Of a DNA stretch of 64,000 nt, positions 1-7,497 are shown piece after piece. The DNA is from Paenibacillus pabuli (GTDB taxonomy: Bacteria > Bacillota > Bacilli > Paenibacillales > Paenibacillaceae). The position numbers were made by a program, and so were the translations under genes. Below the pieces are notes generated by a model. That model saw only the letters and a list, made by a program, of their open reading frames with translations, was not told the origin of the DNA and made no database searches. Every line of letters starts with the position of its first letter. Position 1 is the stretch's first letter. The stretch is taken from the NCBI RefSeq assembly GCF_023101145.1, contig NZ_CP073714.1, positions 4,588,001 through 4,652,000 on the forward strand, in the 5' to 3' direction.

Positions 1-390
1 CAAACCCATACCAAAACCGATAATAATCCCGCCCACGACGGTAATTAACAAGGTATCCCCTTGAATAATTGTTGGAACATGGTGCATAAGGCTTGTACCA
101 GCAGCAAGCGAGGCAATACCTATAATGGAATAAATAGCAAAGCTTTTACCAATCTGTTTATAGCCTAACCATACAAATGGAATGTTGATGATACCAATCA
201 GCATCCCTAAAGGTAAACCAAACAGCTGTGAGCCAACGATACTAAGACCGGTCACACCACCGTCTGATACATTGTTTGGAATCAATACAGCTTCCAGACC
301 ATATGAGGTAATAAAAGCCCCGATCATAATCAATAATACTTTGGAGATGATTTTCAGTTTGTTAGACTTCTGCACGTTCCTTTGATTCAT
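1..390 (-). CDS. YitT-family membrane protein, N-terminal part (runs off the window)
   Basis: Read on the minus strand from the ATG at 388-390, preceded by a purine-rich ribosome binding site (GGGGAAAAGGA, 391-401). The 130 visible residues start with a basic stretch (MNQRNVQKSNKLK), followed by hydrophobic segments typical of the multi-pass YitT/DUF161 family. The conserved stretch SYGLEAVLIPNNVSDGGVTG is visible near residues 27-46, and further glycine-rich membrane segments follow. Family members are integral membrane proteins of unsettled transport function, usually 280-290 residues long and often ending in a DUF2179 domain; that end lies outside this window. Family assignment is fairly secure, substrate unknown. 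Confidence 0.8.
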   Translation of the reverse strand, partial: MNQRNVQKSNKLKIISKVLLIMIGAFITSYGLEAVLIPNNVSDGGVTGLSIVGSQLFGLPLGMLIGIINIPFVWLGYKQIGKSFAIYSIIGIASLAAGTSLMHHVPTIIQGDTLLITVVGGIIIGFGMGL

Positions 391-514
391 TCCTTTTCCC
401 CCTTGGACAATTAAGCGATAAAAAATAGTCTATAATAAATATCACTAATTTGGCAATAGATCGTCATATATGTAACTACGAATTCGCTCTGCTCGTTTCC
501 TCGATCAGATTACA

Positions 515-871
515 TTATTTCCCGATTGATACTCGATATGCCGTAATTTTATTCTCCAGCATCTGATCTGCTGACTGAAGTGTGTGCATCTGCTGTTGAA
601 TCGCCTCTTTGTGCTCTTCCAGCAACTTTAAACGCTCTTCAGCCGTATGCTCACCTTCTTGAAATAAGGATGCGTACTTTTTGATGATAGCAATAGGCAT
701 TTGAGTCTCTTTTAGTTTGATTACAAATTGCAGCCATTTCAGATGCGATTCGTTGTATCGTCTATCTCCACTAGCATCACGGAGCGGTATGATAATCTGC
801 TCCTTCTCATAATAACGCAATGTGTGGGTACTGATACCGAGCAGTTCAGCCACTTCACCGATTGTATGCAT
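515..871 (-). CDS. MerR-family transcriptional regulator
   Basis: 118 residues. The N-terminal winged helix-turn-helix is clear (residues 1-70: IGEVAELLGISTHTLRYYEKE, then the wing with GDRRYNESHL). A helical dimerisation segment follows (about 75-118), with no Cys-rich metal site, so it is probably not a metal sensor. It belongs to the small-ligand or stress-sensing MerR group that often controls a divergent oxidoreductase. The gene diverges from the dehydrogenase at 978. Between them lies a promoter with a 19-bp spacer and a dyad, the usual MerR target layout. Inferred role: activator of the neighbouring dehydrogenase, possibly also autoregulatory. The effector cannot be told from sequence. 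Confidence 0.88.
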   Translation of the reverse strand: MHTIGEVAELLGISTHTLRYYEKEQIIIPLRDASGDRRYNESHLKWLQFVIKLKETQMPIAIIKKYASLFQEGEHTAEERLKLLEEHKEAIQQQMHTLQSADQMLENKITAYRVSIGK

Positions 872-893
872 GGTGATCCTCCTTCTATTCTGC

Positions 894-924
894 TTGACTT
901 AGAGTAAGCTCTAATCAGTATAAT
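894..924 (+). promoter_or_regulatory. MerR-type promoter with 19-bp spacer and operator dyad
   Basis: TTGACT (894-899) and TATAAT (919-924) are separated by 19 bp instead of 17. The spacer region holds a perfect inverted repeat TTAGAG-TAAG-CTCTAA (899-914). Overlong spacers with a central dyad are the hallmark of promoters activated by MerR proteins, and the merR-type gene starts only 23 bp away on the other strand. The promoter points at the dehydrogenase at 978. Confidence 0.8.
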
Positions 925-977
925 CAACTCGTAGTCATATCACAATAAATATGAACTGAAATTCAGGAGGAATATCC

Positions 978-1751
978 ATGAAGTATACAGTGATTACCGG
1001 TGCCAGTTCAGGCATTGGCTATGAAGCAGCTTTGGCTTTTGCGGCTCGCGGCAAACATTTGATCCTGGCTGCACGCAGAAGCGACGAACTGGAGAAGTTA
1101 AAATCGAAAATAACTGAAATTGATCCTGATCTGGACATTGTCATTCGCACGGTGGATCTGTCCATCGCCGCCAATGTCCATTCATTCTACGAAAGTCTTC
1201 AACATTACTCTATCGAGACATGGATTAACAACGCAGGGTTCGGAAACTTTGCTTCAGTTGGTGAACAACATCTACCTAAAATCGAACAGATGCTTCATCT
1301 GAATATAGAAGCATTAACCATTCTTTCTTCCCTGTATGTGCGTGATTATGCAAAGGTTGAGGGCACACAGCTCATTAACATTTCTTCAGGTGGTGGATAT
1401 ACGATCGTGGCGGATGCAGTAACCTACTGTGCAACAAAGTTCTATGTAAGTGCCTTTACGGAAGGACTTGCACAAGAATTAAAAGGCAATCAAGCAGCAA
1501 TGCAAGCAAAAGTACTCGCGCCTGCTGCAACGGAAACGGAATTTGCGGAACGTGCTTTTGATCTGGACGAGTTCGAATATGAGGGCCGTGTTCCCCAATT
1601 CCATACAGCAGAACAAATGGCTGGATTTTTGCTTGAATTATATGACAGCGAAAGCGTCGTGGGTATTGTAAATGGATTGACCTATGAGTTTGAATTGAAA
1701 GAACCGATCTTTCCGTATGCCGCGAGAGCAGCCTCGAAACCCAACGATTAA
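978..1751 (+). CDS. Short-chain dehydrogenase/reductase (SDR)
   Basis: 257 residues, ATG at 978 with AGGAGG at 965-970. Classical SDR features are present: the nucleotide-binding TGASSGIG (residues 7-14), NNAG around residue 83, the catalytic serine in NISSGGG, and the YxxxK pair in TYCATK. A single Rossmann-fold domain fills the protein, so it is a cytosolic NAD(P)-dependent oxidoreductase of the classical subfamily. The substrate is unknown. It is transcribed from the MerR-type promoter just upstream, which suggests induction by a reactive small molecule (inference). A bidirectional terminator follows at 1790-1819. Confidence 0.88.
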   Translation: MKYTVITGASSGIGYEAALAFAARGKHLILAARRSDELEKLKSKITEIDPDLDIVIRTVDLSIAANVHSFYESLQHYSIETWINNAGFGNFASVGEQHLPKIEQMLHLNIEALTILSSLYVRDYAKVEGTQLINISSGGGYTIVADAVTYCATKFYVSAFTEGLAQELKGNQAAMQAKVLAPAATETEFAERAFDLDEFEYEGRVPQFHTAEQMAGFLLELYDSESVVGIVNGLTYEFELKEPIFPYAARAASKPND

Positions 1752-1789
1752 TCATAAACTCAACTGTTATCCATCCTATATTAAACGTT

Positions 1790-1819
1790 AAAAGGGAACC
1801 TGTGATCAGGTTCCCTTTT
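1790..1819. terminator. Bidirectional rho-independent terminator
   Basis: Stem AAAAGGGAACC / GGTTCCCTTTT (1790-1800 and 1809-1819) with an 8-nt loop and T-runs on both strands. It separates the convergent dehydrogenase and decarboxylase genes. Confidence 0.85.
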
Positions 1820-1844
1820 GCTCTTGCTATATCTGTAAAAAGTA

Positions 1845-2972
1845 TTAAGCCAATCTCATTTTGAAATCCTGATAGCCGAACTCGCGAACTACTTCGCAAT
1901 CGCCATCTTTTCTTTTCACTGCGATGGCCGGCAGCGGCATGCCGTTAAATGTATTGGTTTTGACCATGGAGTAGATCGCCATGTCCTCAAATACCAATCT
2001 GTCACCCGTTTTGAGCGGTTGGTCAAACGAATAATCGCCGATTACATCACCCGACAGACAAGTTTGCCCACCCAGACGATACAGGTGAGGTTTTTCTCCC
2101 GCTTCTCCCGAACCGATCAGCGGTGGGCGATACGGCATTTCCAGCACGTCCGGCATGTGGCATGTGGCCGAGGTATCCAGAATGGCAATGTCCATACCGT
2201 TCTTGTGGAAATCGAGCACAGAAGTCACTAGGAAGCCCGCGTTCAGCGCAACCGCTTCGCCCGGCTCCAGATATACCTCCAGACCATATTTATCCTGCAT
2301 GCGTTTGATGCAGGCTTCCAGCCTTGGAATATCGTAATCCTCGCGTGTGATGTGGTGTCCACCGCCGAAGTTGATCCATTCCATTTGTGGCAGCCATTGT
2401 CCAAACTTTTCTTCTACCGCATTCAGCGTCGTTTCCAGATCGTCTGAATTTTGCTGGCACAAGGTATGGAAATGCAGTCCGGAGACACCTTCCAGCAGCT
2501 CTGCGCGGAAATCTTCTTGCTTTGCACCGAACCTTGAACCAGGAGAACATGGATCGTAAATCTCATGCCCCTCCTGAGTCGAGCATTCAGGGTTAATACG
2601 TAGGCCTACTTTGCGACCAGCCTGAAGCGCTTTGCCCTTGAACTTCTCCAGTTGGGAGAATGAATTGAAGATAATATGATCGGTAATCGAAAGGATTTCA
2701 TCGATCTCATCCTCACGATAGGCCGGGGCAAAGACATGGTTCTCTTTGCCCATCTCCTCATGACCCAGGCGGGCTTCATACAGCCCGCTTGCCGTTGCAC
2801 CACTCAGGTATTCACCAATAAGCGGATACATCGTGGTCATTGAAAATGCCTTCTGAGCCAGCACGATTTTGGCTCCTGTACGCTGCATGACACCGTTCAG
2901 GATTTTGAGATTTCTCTCGATAAGCCCTTCGTCAACAACAAAACATGGCGTCGGTAATTGCTCAAATCGCAT
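1845..2972 (-). CDS. nspC: Carboxynorspermidine/carboxyspermidine decarboxylase
   Basis: Start placed at the ATG at 2972, giving 375 residues, the usual NspC length; an in-frame extension to 3044 overlaps the upstream gene and lacks family similarity. It is a PLP enzyme of the alanine-racemase fold (fold type III). Visible motifs are the Schiff-base lysine in LAQKAFS (Lys41), HTLCQQ, the glycine-rich phosphate site NFGGGHH, EPGEA, and the conserved cysteine in CLSGDVIGDY. It decarboxylates carboxynorspermidine or carboxyspermidine to the free polyamine in the cytosol. Its start lies one base after the stop codon of the dehydrogenase gene, so the two are translationally coupled and form the complete two-step pathway. 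Confidence 0.92.
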   Translation of the reverse strand: MRFEQLPTPCFVVDEGLIERNLKILNGVMQRTGAKIVLAQKAFSMTTMYPLIGEYLSGATASGLYEARLGHEEMGKENHVFAPAYREDEIDEILSITDHIIFNSFSQLEKFKGKALQAGRKVGLRINPECSTQEGHEIYDPCSPGSRFGAKQEDFRAELLEGVSGLHFHTLCQQNSDDLETTLNAVEEKFGQWLPQMEWINFGGGHHITREDYDIPRLEACIKRMQDKYGLEVYLEPGEAVALNAGFLVTSVLDFHKNGMDIAILDTSATCHMPDVLEMPYRPPLIGSGEAGEKPHLYRLGGQTCLSGDVIGDYSFDQPLKTGDRLVFEDMAIYSMVKTNTFNGMPLPAIAVKRKDGDCEVVREFGYQDFKMRLA

Positions 2973-2973
2973 C

Positions 2974-4212
2974 TTAACGAACAAGCTCCGATTCTTTGAC
3001 TTCTTCCGGCAGTTCGTCAACGAGTACTGGATTGAAATCTTCAACCCATGGGAGACCCCATTTGTTCAACTCTTCCATGAATGGATCTGGGTTGAACTCT
3101 TCCACGTTGTATACGCCTGGTTTGTTCCATTTGCCAGTCATCACCATTGCTGCACCAATCATGGCTGGAACGCCTGTTGTGTAAGAGATGGCTTGGGAAC
3201 CGACTTCTTTGAAGCATTCTTGGTGATCACAAATGTTGTAAACGTAGTACGTTTTGTCTTTGCCGTCTTTTTTTCCTTTGAAAATGCAGCCGATGTTCGT
3301 TTTACCCACAGTACGTGGTCCAAGGGACGCCGGATCTGGCAGTACCGCCTTCAGGAATTGCAGCGGGATGATTTGTTTGCCTTCGTATTCGATCGGTTCG
3401 ATCGAAGTCATGCCCACATTTTCAAGTGCTTTCAAGTGCGTGAGATAGCTTTGACCAAATGTCATAAAGAAACGGATGCGTTTCAGACCAGGCATGTTTT
3501 TAGCCAAGGACTCCAGCTCTTCATGATAAAGAAGATACATGTCTTTCTCGCCAACTTCTTTGAAGTCATAGACACGTTTAATTTCCATTGGTTTTGTTTC
3601 GATCCATTCGCCTTTTTCCCAGTATCTTCCGTTAGCCGAAACTTCGCGGATGTTGATTTCAGGGTTGAAGTTGGTTGCGAACGGATAGCCGTGATCCCCA
3701 CCGTTGCAGTCCAAAATGTCAATATATTCAATCTCGTCAAAGTAATGCTTCAGGGCATACGCAGAGAATACACCAGTAACACCTGGGTCAAATCCACTGC
3801 CAAGCAGAGCTGTAATTCCCGCTTTTTCAAAACGCTCTTTGTAATCCCATTGCCATTTGTATTCAAATTTTGCCGTATCTTCCGGCTCATAGTTCGCTGT
3901 ATCCATGTAGTTCGTTTTCGTTGCAAGGCAAGCATCCATGATTGTCAGGTCTTGGTAAGGCAATGCCAGGTTCATGACGATATCCGGTTTAACTTCGTTG
4001 ATGAGGGCGATTAGTTCGTCTACGTTGTCAGCGTCCACTTGAGCGGTCGTAATTTTTGTTTTACCGCCGTCCAACTTGGCTTTAAGATCGTCACATTTGG
4101 ATTTTGTACGACTTGCGATGCAGATTTCCTCGAATACTTCGCTGTTTTGAACGCATTTATGAACTGCTACTGAAGCTACGCCGCCGGCGCCGATGATTAG
4201 TGCTTTTCCCAT
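2974..4212 (-). CDS. Carboxynorspermidine/carboxyspermidine dehydrogenase (saccharopine dehydrogenase family)
   Basis: 412 residues from the ATG at 4212, which has AGGAG (4221-4225) eight bases upstream; a longer reading frame to 4329 adds an unlikely N-terminus. The Rossmann motif LIIGAGGVASVAVHKC opens the protein, and the rest matches the Lys1-like branch that condenses aspartate beta-semialdehyde with a diamine and reduces the imine with NADPH. With putrescine the product is carboxyspermidine; with diaminopropane, carboxynorspermidine. No diaminopropane-forming genes are in the window, so spermidine is the likelier end product (inference). It forms an operon with nspC downstream. Confidence 0.9.
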   Translation of the reverse strand: MGKALIIGAGGVASVAVHKCVQNSEVFEEICIASRTKSKCDDLKAKLDGGKTKITTAQVDADNVDELIALINEVKPDIVMNLALPYQDLTIMDACLATKTNYMDTANYEPEDTAKFEYKWQWDYKERFEKAGITALLGSGFDPGVTGVFSAYALKHYFDEIEYIDILDCNGGDHGYPFATNFNPEINIREVSANGRYWEKGEWIETKPMEIKRVYDFKEVGEKDMYLLYHEELESLAKNMPGLKRIRFFMTFGQSYLTHLKALENVGMTSIEPIEYEGKQIIPLQFLKAVLPDPASLGPRTVGKTNIGCIFKGKKDGKDKTYYVYNICDHQECFKEVGSQAISYTTGVPAMIGAAMVMTGKWNKPGVYNVEEFNPDPFMEELNKWGLPWVEDFNPVLVDELPEEVKESELVR

Positions 4213-5083
4213 TTTCCATTCTCCTAACCCAATATGAATTTTTTTTAAATTAACATCATTATTTTTCTCATTTTTCAACTTTTCGCCCGTTCTGAACCAA
4301 CAAAAAAAGCAAGGTGAAAAATGCCCCAAACGCGCATCATCACACTTGCTTGTCGATATACATCATAAAAAAGACGCAAAGTTTCCATAACTAAAAAAGT
4401 CCAAAAGAACCCCTCTAGCGGAAAGCTTCTTCATGTATATCAATATCAGATCAGAGTCTATATAGCAAATAATTCGCCTTTACCACTCTTATTGACCGTT
4501 TCACAAGTTGATGTGCAGATGCACTGGTTGTAAAGTAACCAACTTATAAAATTTGAGCTTTTAACTCAATCAATAAGGCAACATAAGTTGCCAATCGGCG
4601 TTTGACCCGGCTGTCCGTATGGCCTTAACTTCCTTAAGAGAAGTGGTCAAAAATTATCTGCTGGAAAGACCTGATTTATGTTGATATATCTGCTTTCCAA
4701 AATCACAGGTCTTACAATATCAGATACATTGAAAAAAATCAAGTAATCACAAAAAATTATTTATTTCATTTTTTTGGAACTCGCGTTCCACTCTTAGGCA
4801 TACCTGATTATTGTGGCAAAATCATAACAGTGTTAACATTCAATAGTTCACCACTTTAATCGATTACTGCTTTAATGCCTCCGGCTCATGCTCAATTTCA
4901 AGTTAACATGATGTGATAACTATAGAGAAAAATATTTGAAATAAAGTTGTTAGACGAATCATAAAACCAATAAAAGTCCCTCGAAAAATATTTTCATCTC
5001 ACTTGAAATTTTATACATTTTTGATATAGACATATGATATATTTGGTGTGTAATTTAAAATATATCCCAGAAAAGAGGATGTT
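4213..5083. other. 870-bp intergenic region with clustered hairpins
   Basis: No convincing gene was found on either strand. On the plus strand several short stems lie close together: AAGTTG/CAACTT (4505-4510 with 4540-4545), GTGC-AGAT-GCAC (4513-4524), TGGTT/AACCA (4525-4541), TTGAG/CTCAA (4553-4569), GGCAAC-ATAA-GTTGCC (4577-4592) and AAGACCTG/CAGGTCTT (about 4676-4712). The remainder is AT-rich and should hold promoters for the polyamine operon (minus) and the lectin gene (plus). None of the hairpins matched a riboswitch class I know. Confidence 0.4.
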
Positions 5084-5563
5084 ATGAAAAAGGCATTTTT
5101 ACTGTTTTCTGCAATTTTCATGTTTTTACTCTCTATCGCTCCTTCAGCGTCTGCGGCTGGAGACCGCCTCATTTATGACATCATGTATAACAACTCGATT
5201 CCACTCGTATCCAACAACAACAGGTTTTCTTTGCAATACAACGTATATGGTGACCTGCAGCTCTGGGACAACCGTACACGGACGATGTTATGGAACACCA
5301 AGACCAGTGACACAAGAATAAACCATTTCAAGATTGATTATTGGAGTGGAAAACTAGTACTTCAGGATCCCCAAAACACACCTTACTGGACCTCAGACAA
5401 CAAGGCATGGTCTACATTGTACTATGGTGCGGACAATGTGCCACCCAACCTCAGAGGTAACGTGCTCATCGTTCAAAACGATGGAAATCTGGTGCTGTAC
5501 AATACAGAAACCCCGAGTGCAGGCTGGTATCCTGTCTGGGCTTCCAATACAGGCGGCCATTAA
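5084..5563 (+). CDS. Secreted bulb-type (mannose-binding) lectin domain protein
   Basis: 159 residues. A signal peptide covers about residues 1-25 (MKKAFLLFSAIFMFLLS...APSASA). The mature part is one B-lectin beta-prism domain with three pseudo-repeats. The third keeps the canonical QxDxNxVxY site almost intact (QNDGNLVLY, near residue 137). The first (QYNVYGDLQLW) and second (IDYWSGKLVLQ) are degenerate, so perhaps only one sugar site is functional. No other domain is attached. Such secreted lectins may bind mannose glycans or act as lectin-like bacteriocins; neither role is shown here. Ribosome binding site AGAGG precedes the ATG. It stands alone between two terminators. Confidence 0.82.
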   Translation: MKKAFLLFSAIFMFLLSIAPSASAAGDRLIYDIMYNNSIPLVSNNNRFSLQYNVYGDLQLWDNRTRTMLWNTKTSDTRINHFKIDYWSGKLVLQDPQNTPYWTSDNKAWSTLYYGADNVPPNLRGNVLIVQNDGNLVLYNTETPSAGWYPVWASNTGGH

Positions 5564-5647
5564 GTTCTATTGTATTGGAGCACAAGCTGTTTAATCGAAG
5601 CTTCATTTGATTGATGCTTGCCCTCATTCATTTTTGGATTTCAAACT

Positions 5648-5694
5648 AAAAATACACTCCACACAGTATAAACGTGTGCGAGTGTATTTTTTTG
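5648..5694. terminator. Bidirectional terminator
   Basis: Stem AAAATACACTC / GAGTGTATTTT, with an added ACAC/GTGT pairing inside, and T-runs at both ends. It lies between the convergent lectin gene and the end of cydC. Confidence 0.8.
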
Positions 5695-5763
5695 TATAGC
5701 GAATGCCCCCAAACTGCGATGAATCCATACTCTTTGATTCGTATTAGTGTATAGATTGCTCTC

Positions 5764-7497
5764 TTACTCTCCAACTTCCCCGATCATTTGACGCTCGATC
5801 TTCTTCATTTCATAAAAATAACCTTTGAGCTCCATTAACTCCTCATAGGAGCCCGTTTCCACTACACTTCCCTGTTCCATCACCACAATCCGATCCATCT
5901 CTTCCAGACCAGTAAGGCGATGACAGATCATTAGCAGCGTATCCTCTGCCACTTGTGCAAAGAGGTGTTTCATCACACGTTCTTCTGTAACGTAATCCAG
6001 TGAGGAAGTGGGTTCGTCGAGAAGCCATAACCGTCCCTTGCGAAGCATCGCCCGTGCCAGAGCCAGTCTCTGCTTCTCTCCATCGGACAGGTTTTCCCCT
6101 TTTTCATATACTACATCCGATAAAGATGAGCTTGGCAGCTGCACTTGAGCCAGCACATCCAGCAGTTGTTCGTCCGAATGTTCTTCATCATTCAGCAGTA
6201 AGTTGTCCCGTATCGTTCCCCGGAAGAAATGACTTTGCTGCAGCACGACATTAGCCGATTGCCAAATGCTCGTCTCATCCAGTTCATTCACCGAAATGTC
6301 GTTTATACGGATTTCCCCAGTCGTGGGTGTTCGCAGTTTAAGCAGCAATTCAATAATCGTTGATTTTCCTGACCCACTCGGTCCAACAATCGCTGTTTTG
6401 GAGCCCGGTACAATATGCAGTGAGACGTCCTTTAATGCCGGTCTCCACTCCCCTTCATATTGAAACGTAACTCCCGAGAGTTCAAGGGAAACAGCCTGTT
6501 TCCCCATTAACAGCTCTTCTGACTGCACAGACTCAGACTGTACATCTGAGGTCTGTATTGTTTCCGTTAGTCTTTTTGCAGCGTGTTCGCTATCCTGCTT
6601 ATACAAGGGTAATGTCGCCATTGCCGCAGCCTCTTCGAATACGGTTATCGAGGCCATCACCAGCATTGCAAGAAACACGCCAGCAAGCGCTCCGCCGATA
6701 ATCAGATAAGCACCAAGTGTCAGCACGCCCCAGGAAATAAGGAACGTAACCAAAGCATGCAGGGATTGCCCGCGCAACAAATGCCCGGCAGCCCGTTGCT
6801 GCTGAACCGTCAACACAGCTGAAGCTTGCTGAAGCTGATGCTCCCGCTGTGCCAGTTGTCCGTACACTTTCAAATCCCGGTACCCATACAATACTTCGGT
6901 GACTTCTGTAGAAAGCAGCGCCCGCTGCTCCCGAACGTGTCCATGTATTTTCCGCTGCCCAATCAAAACCATTCCCGGTACAATCAGTGCCGTTACGAGC
7001 ATACCTAATACAAACAGACCCGCAATCCAGAATGAAAAGGCAGAAGTAAACAAGACTGTCGCCAAAAAGACCATGACAACAATAATGGGTGGATAAGCGA
7101 CGCGCAAAAAATAATGCTGCAGGCTCTCCACATCCCCAACAATGCGCGCAAGCAGGTCCCCGCTTCGTTTTTTGTTCAATATACCCGGCGTCAAAGGAAT
7201 GAGCCTCGCAAAAAAGGATGTACGCAAACGGCTAAGCATGGAGAATGTCGCCCGGTGGGAATACAAACGCTCCCCATAACGGCTCGCCGCCCGAAGCAGG
7301 CCAAGCAGCTTGACCAACGAGGTGAGTACAATTAAAGTGTAGAGCGGTGGAGCAAAGACCGTTTGCGAAATCAGATACCCACTTGCGGAAAAGAGGGCTA
7401 CTCCTGCGATCCCGGCAATAAACCCACCTAGAATGGACAGGATAATATCTTTGCGTTCCTGAAGCATGGCTTTGGACAAAATCGCTAGCTCGTTCAT
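5764..7497 (-). CDS. cydC: Heterodimeric ABC exporter CydDC, subunit CydC
   Basis: 577 residues: an N-terminal six-helix exporter domain (about 1-310) and a nucleotide-binding domain. Walker A is GPSGSGKST and Walker B LWLLDEP. The signature reads LSDGEKQRLALARA, where the usual second Gly is Asp. The N-terminus (ISQTVFAPP) fits CydC. With CydD it forms an inner-membrane transporter of thiol reductants and/or heme needed to assemble cytochrome bd. Its ATG overlaps the cydD stop by four bases (7494-7497), so the pair is translationally coupled. It is the last gene of cydABDC, closed by the terminator at 5648-5694. Confidence 0.92.
   Translation of the reverse strand: MNELAILSKAMLQERKDIILSILGGFIAGIAGVALFSASGYLISQTVFAPPLYTLIVLTSLVKLLGLLRAASRYGERLYSHRATFSMLSRLRTSFFARLIPLTPGILNKKRSGDLLARIVGDVESLQHYFLRVAYPPIIVVMVFLATVLFTSAFSFWIAGLFVLGMLVTALIVPGMVLIGQRKIHGHVREQRALLSTEVTEVLYGYRDLKVYGQLAQREHQLQQASAVLTVQQQRAAGHLLRGQSLHALVTFLISWGVLTLGAYLIIGGALAGVFLAMLVMASITVFEEAAAMATLPLYKQDSEHAAKRLTETIQTSDVQSESVQSEELLMGKQAVSLELSGVTFQYEGEWRPALKDVSLHIVPGSKTAIVGPSGSGKSTIIELLLKLRTPTTGEIRINDISVNELDETSIWQSANVVLQQSHFFRGTIRDNLLLNDEEHSDEQLLDVLAQVQLPSSSLSDVVYEKGENLSDGEKQRLALARAMLRKGRLWLLDEPTSSLDYVTEERVMKHLFAQVAEDTLLMICHRLTGLEEMDRIVVMEQGSVVETGSYEELMELKGYFYEMKKIERQMIGEVGE

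Noticed and set aside
2869-4014. A 381-codon plus-strand open frame opposite the carboxyspermidine dehydrogenase gene
   Set aside because: It lies antisense to a well-recognised enzyme gene, is rich in Phe and Val from the mirrored codons, and has no ribosome binding site or family match.
4505-4712. Assignment of the hairpin cluster to a c-di-GMP, SAM, lysine or T-box element
   Set aside because: I looked for the conserved core strings of these classes on both strands and did not find them.
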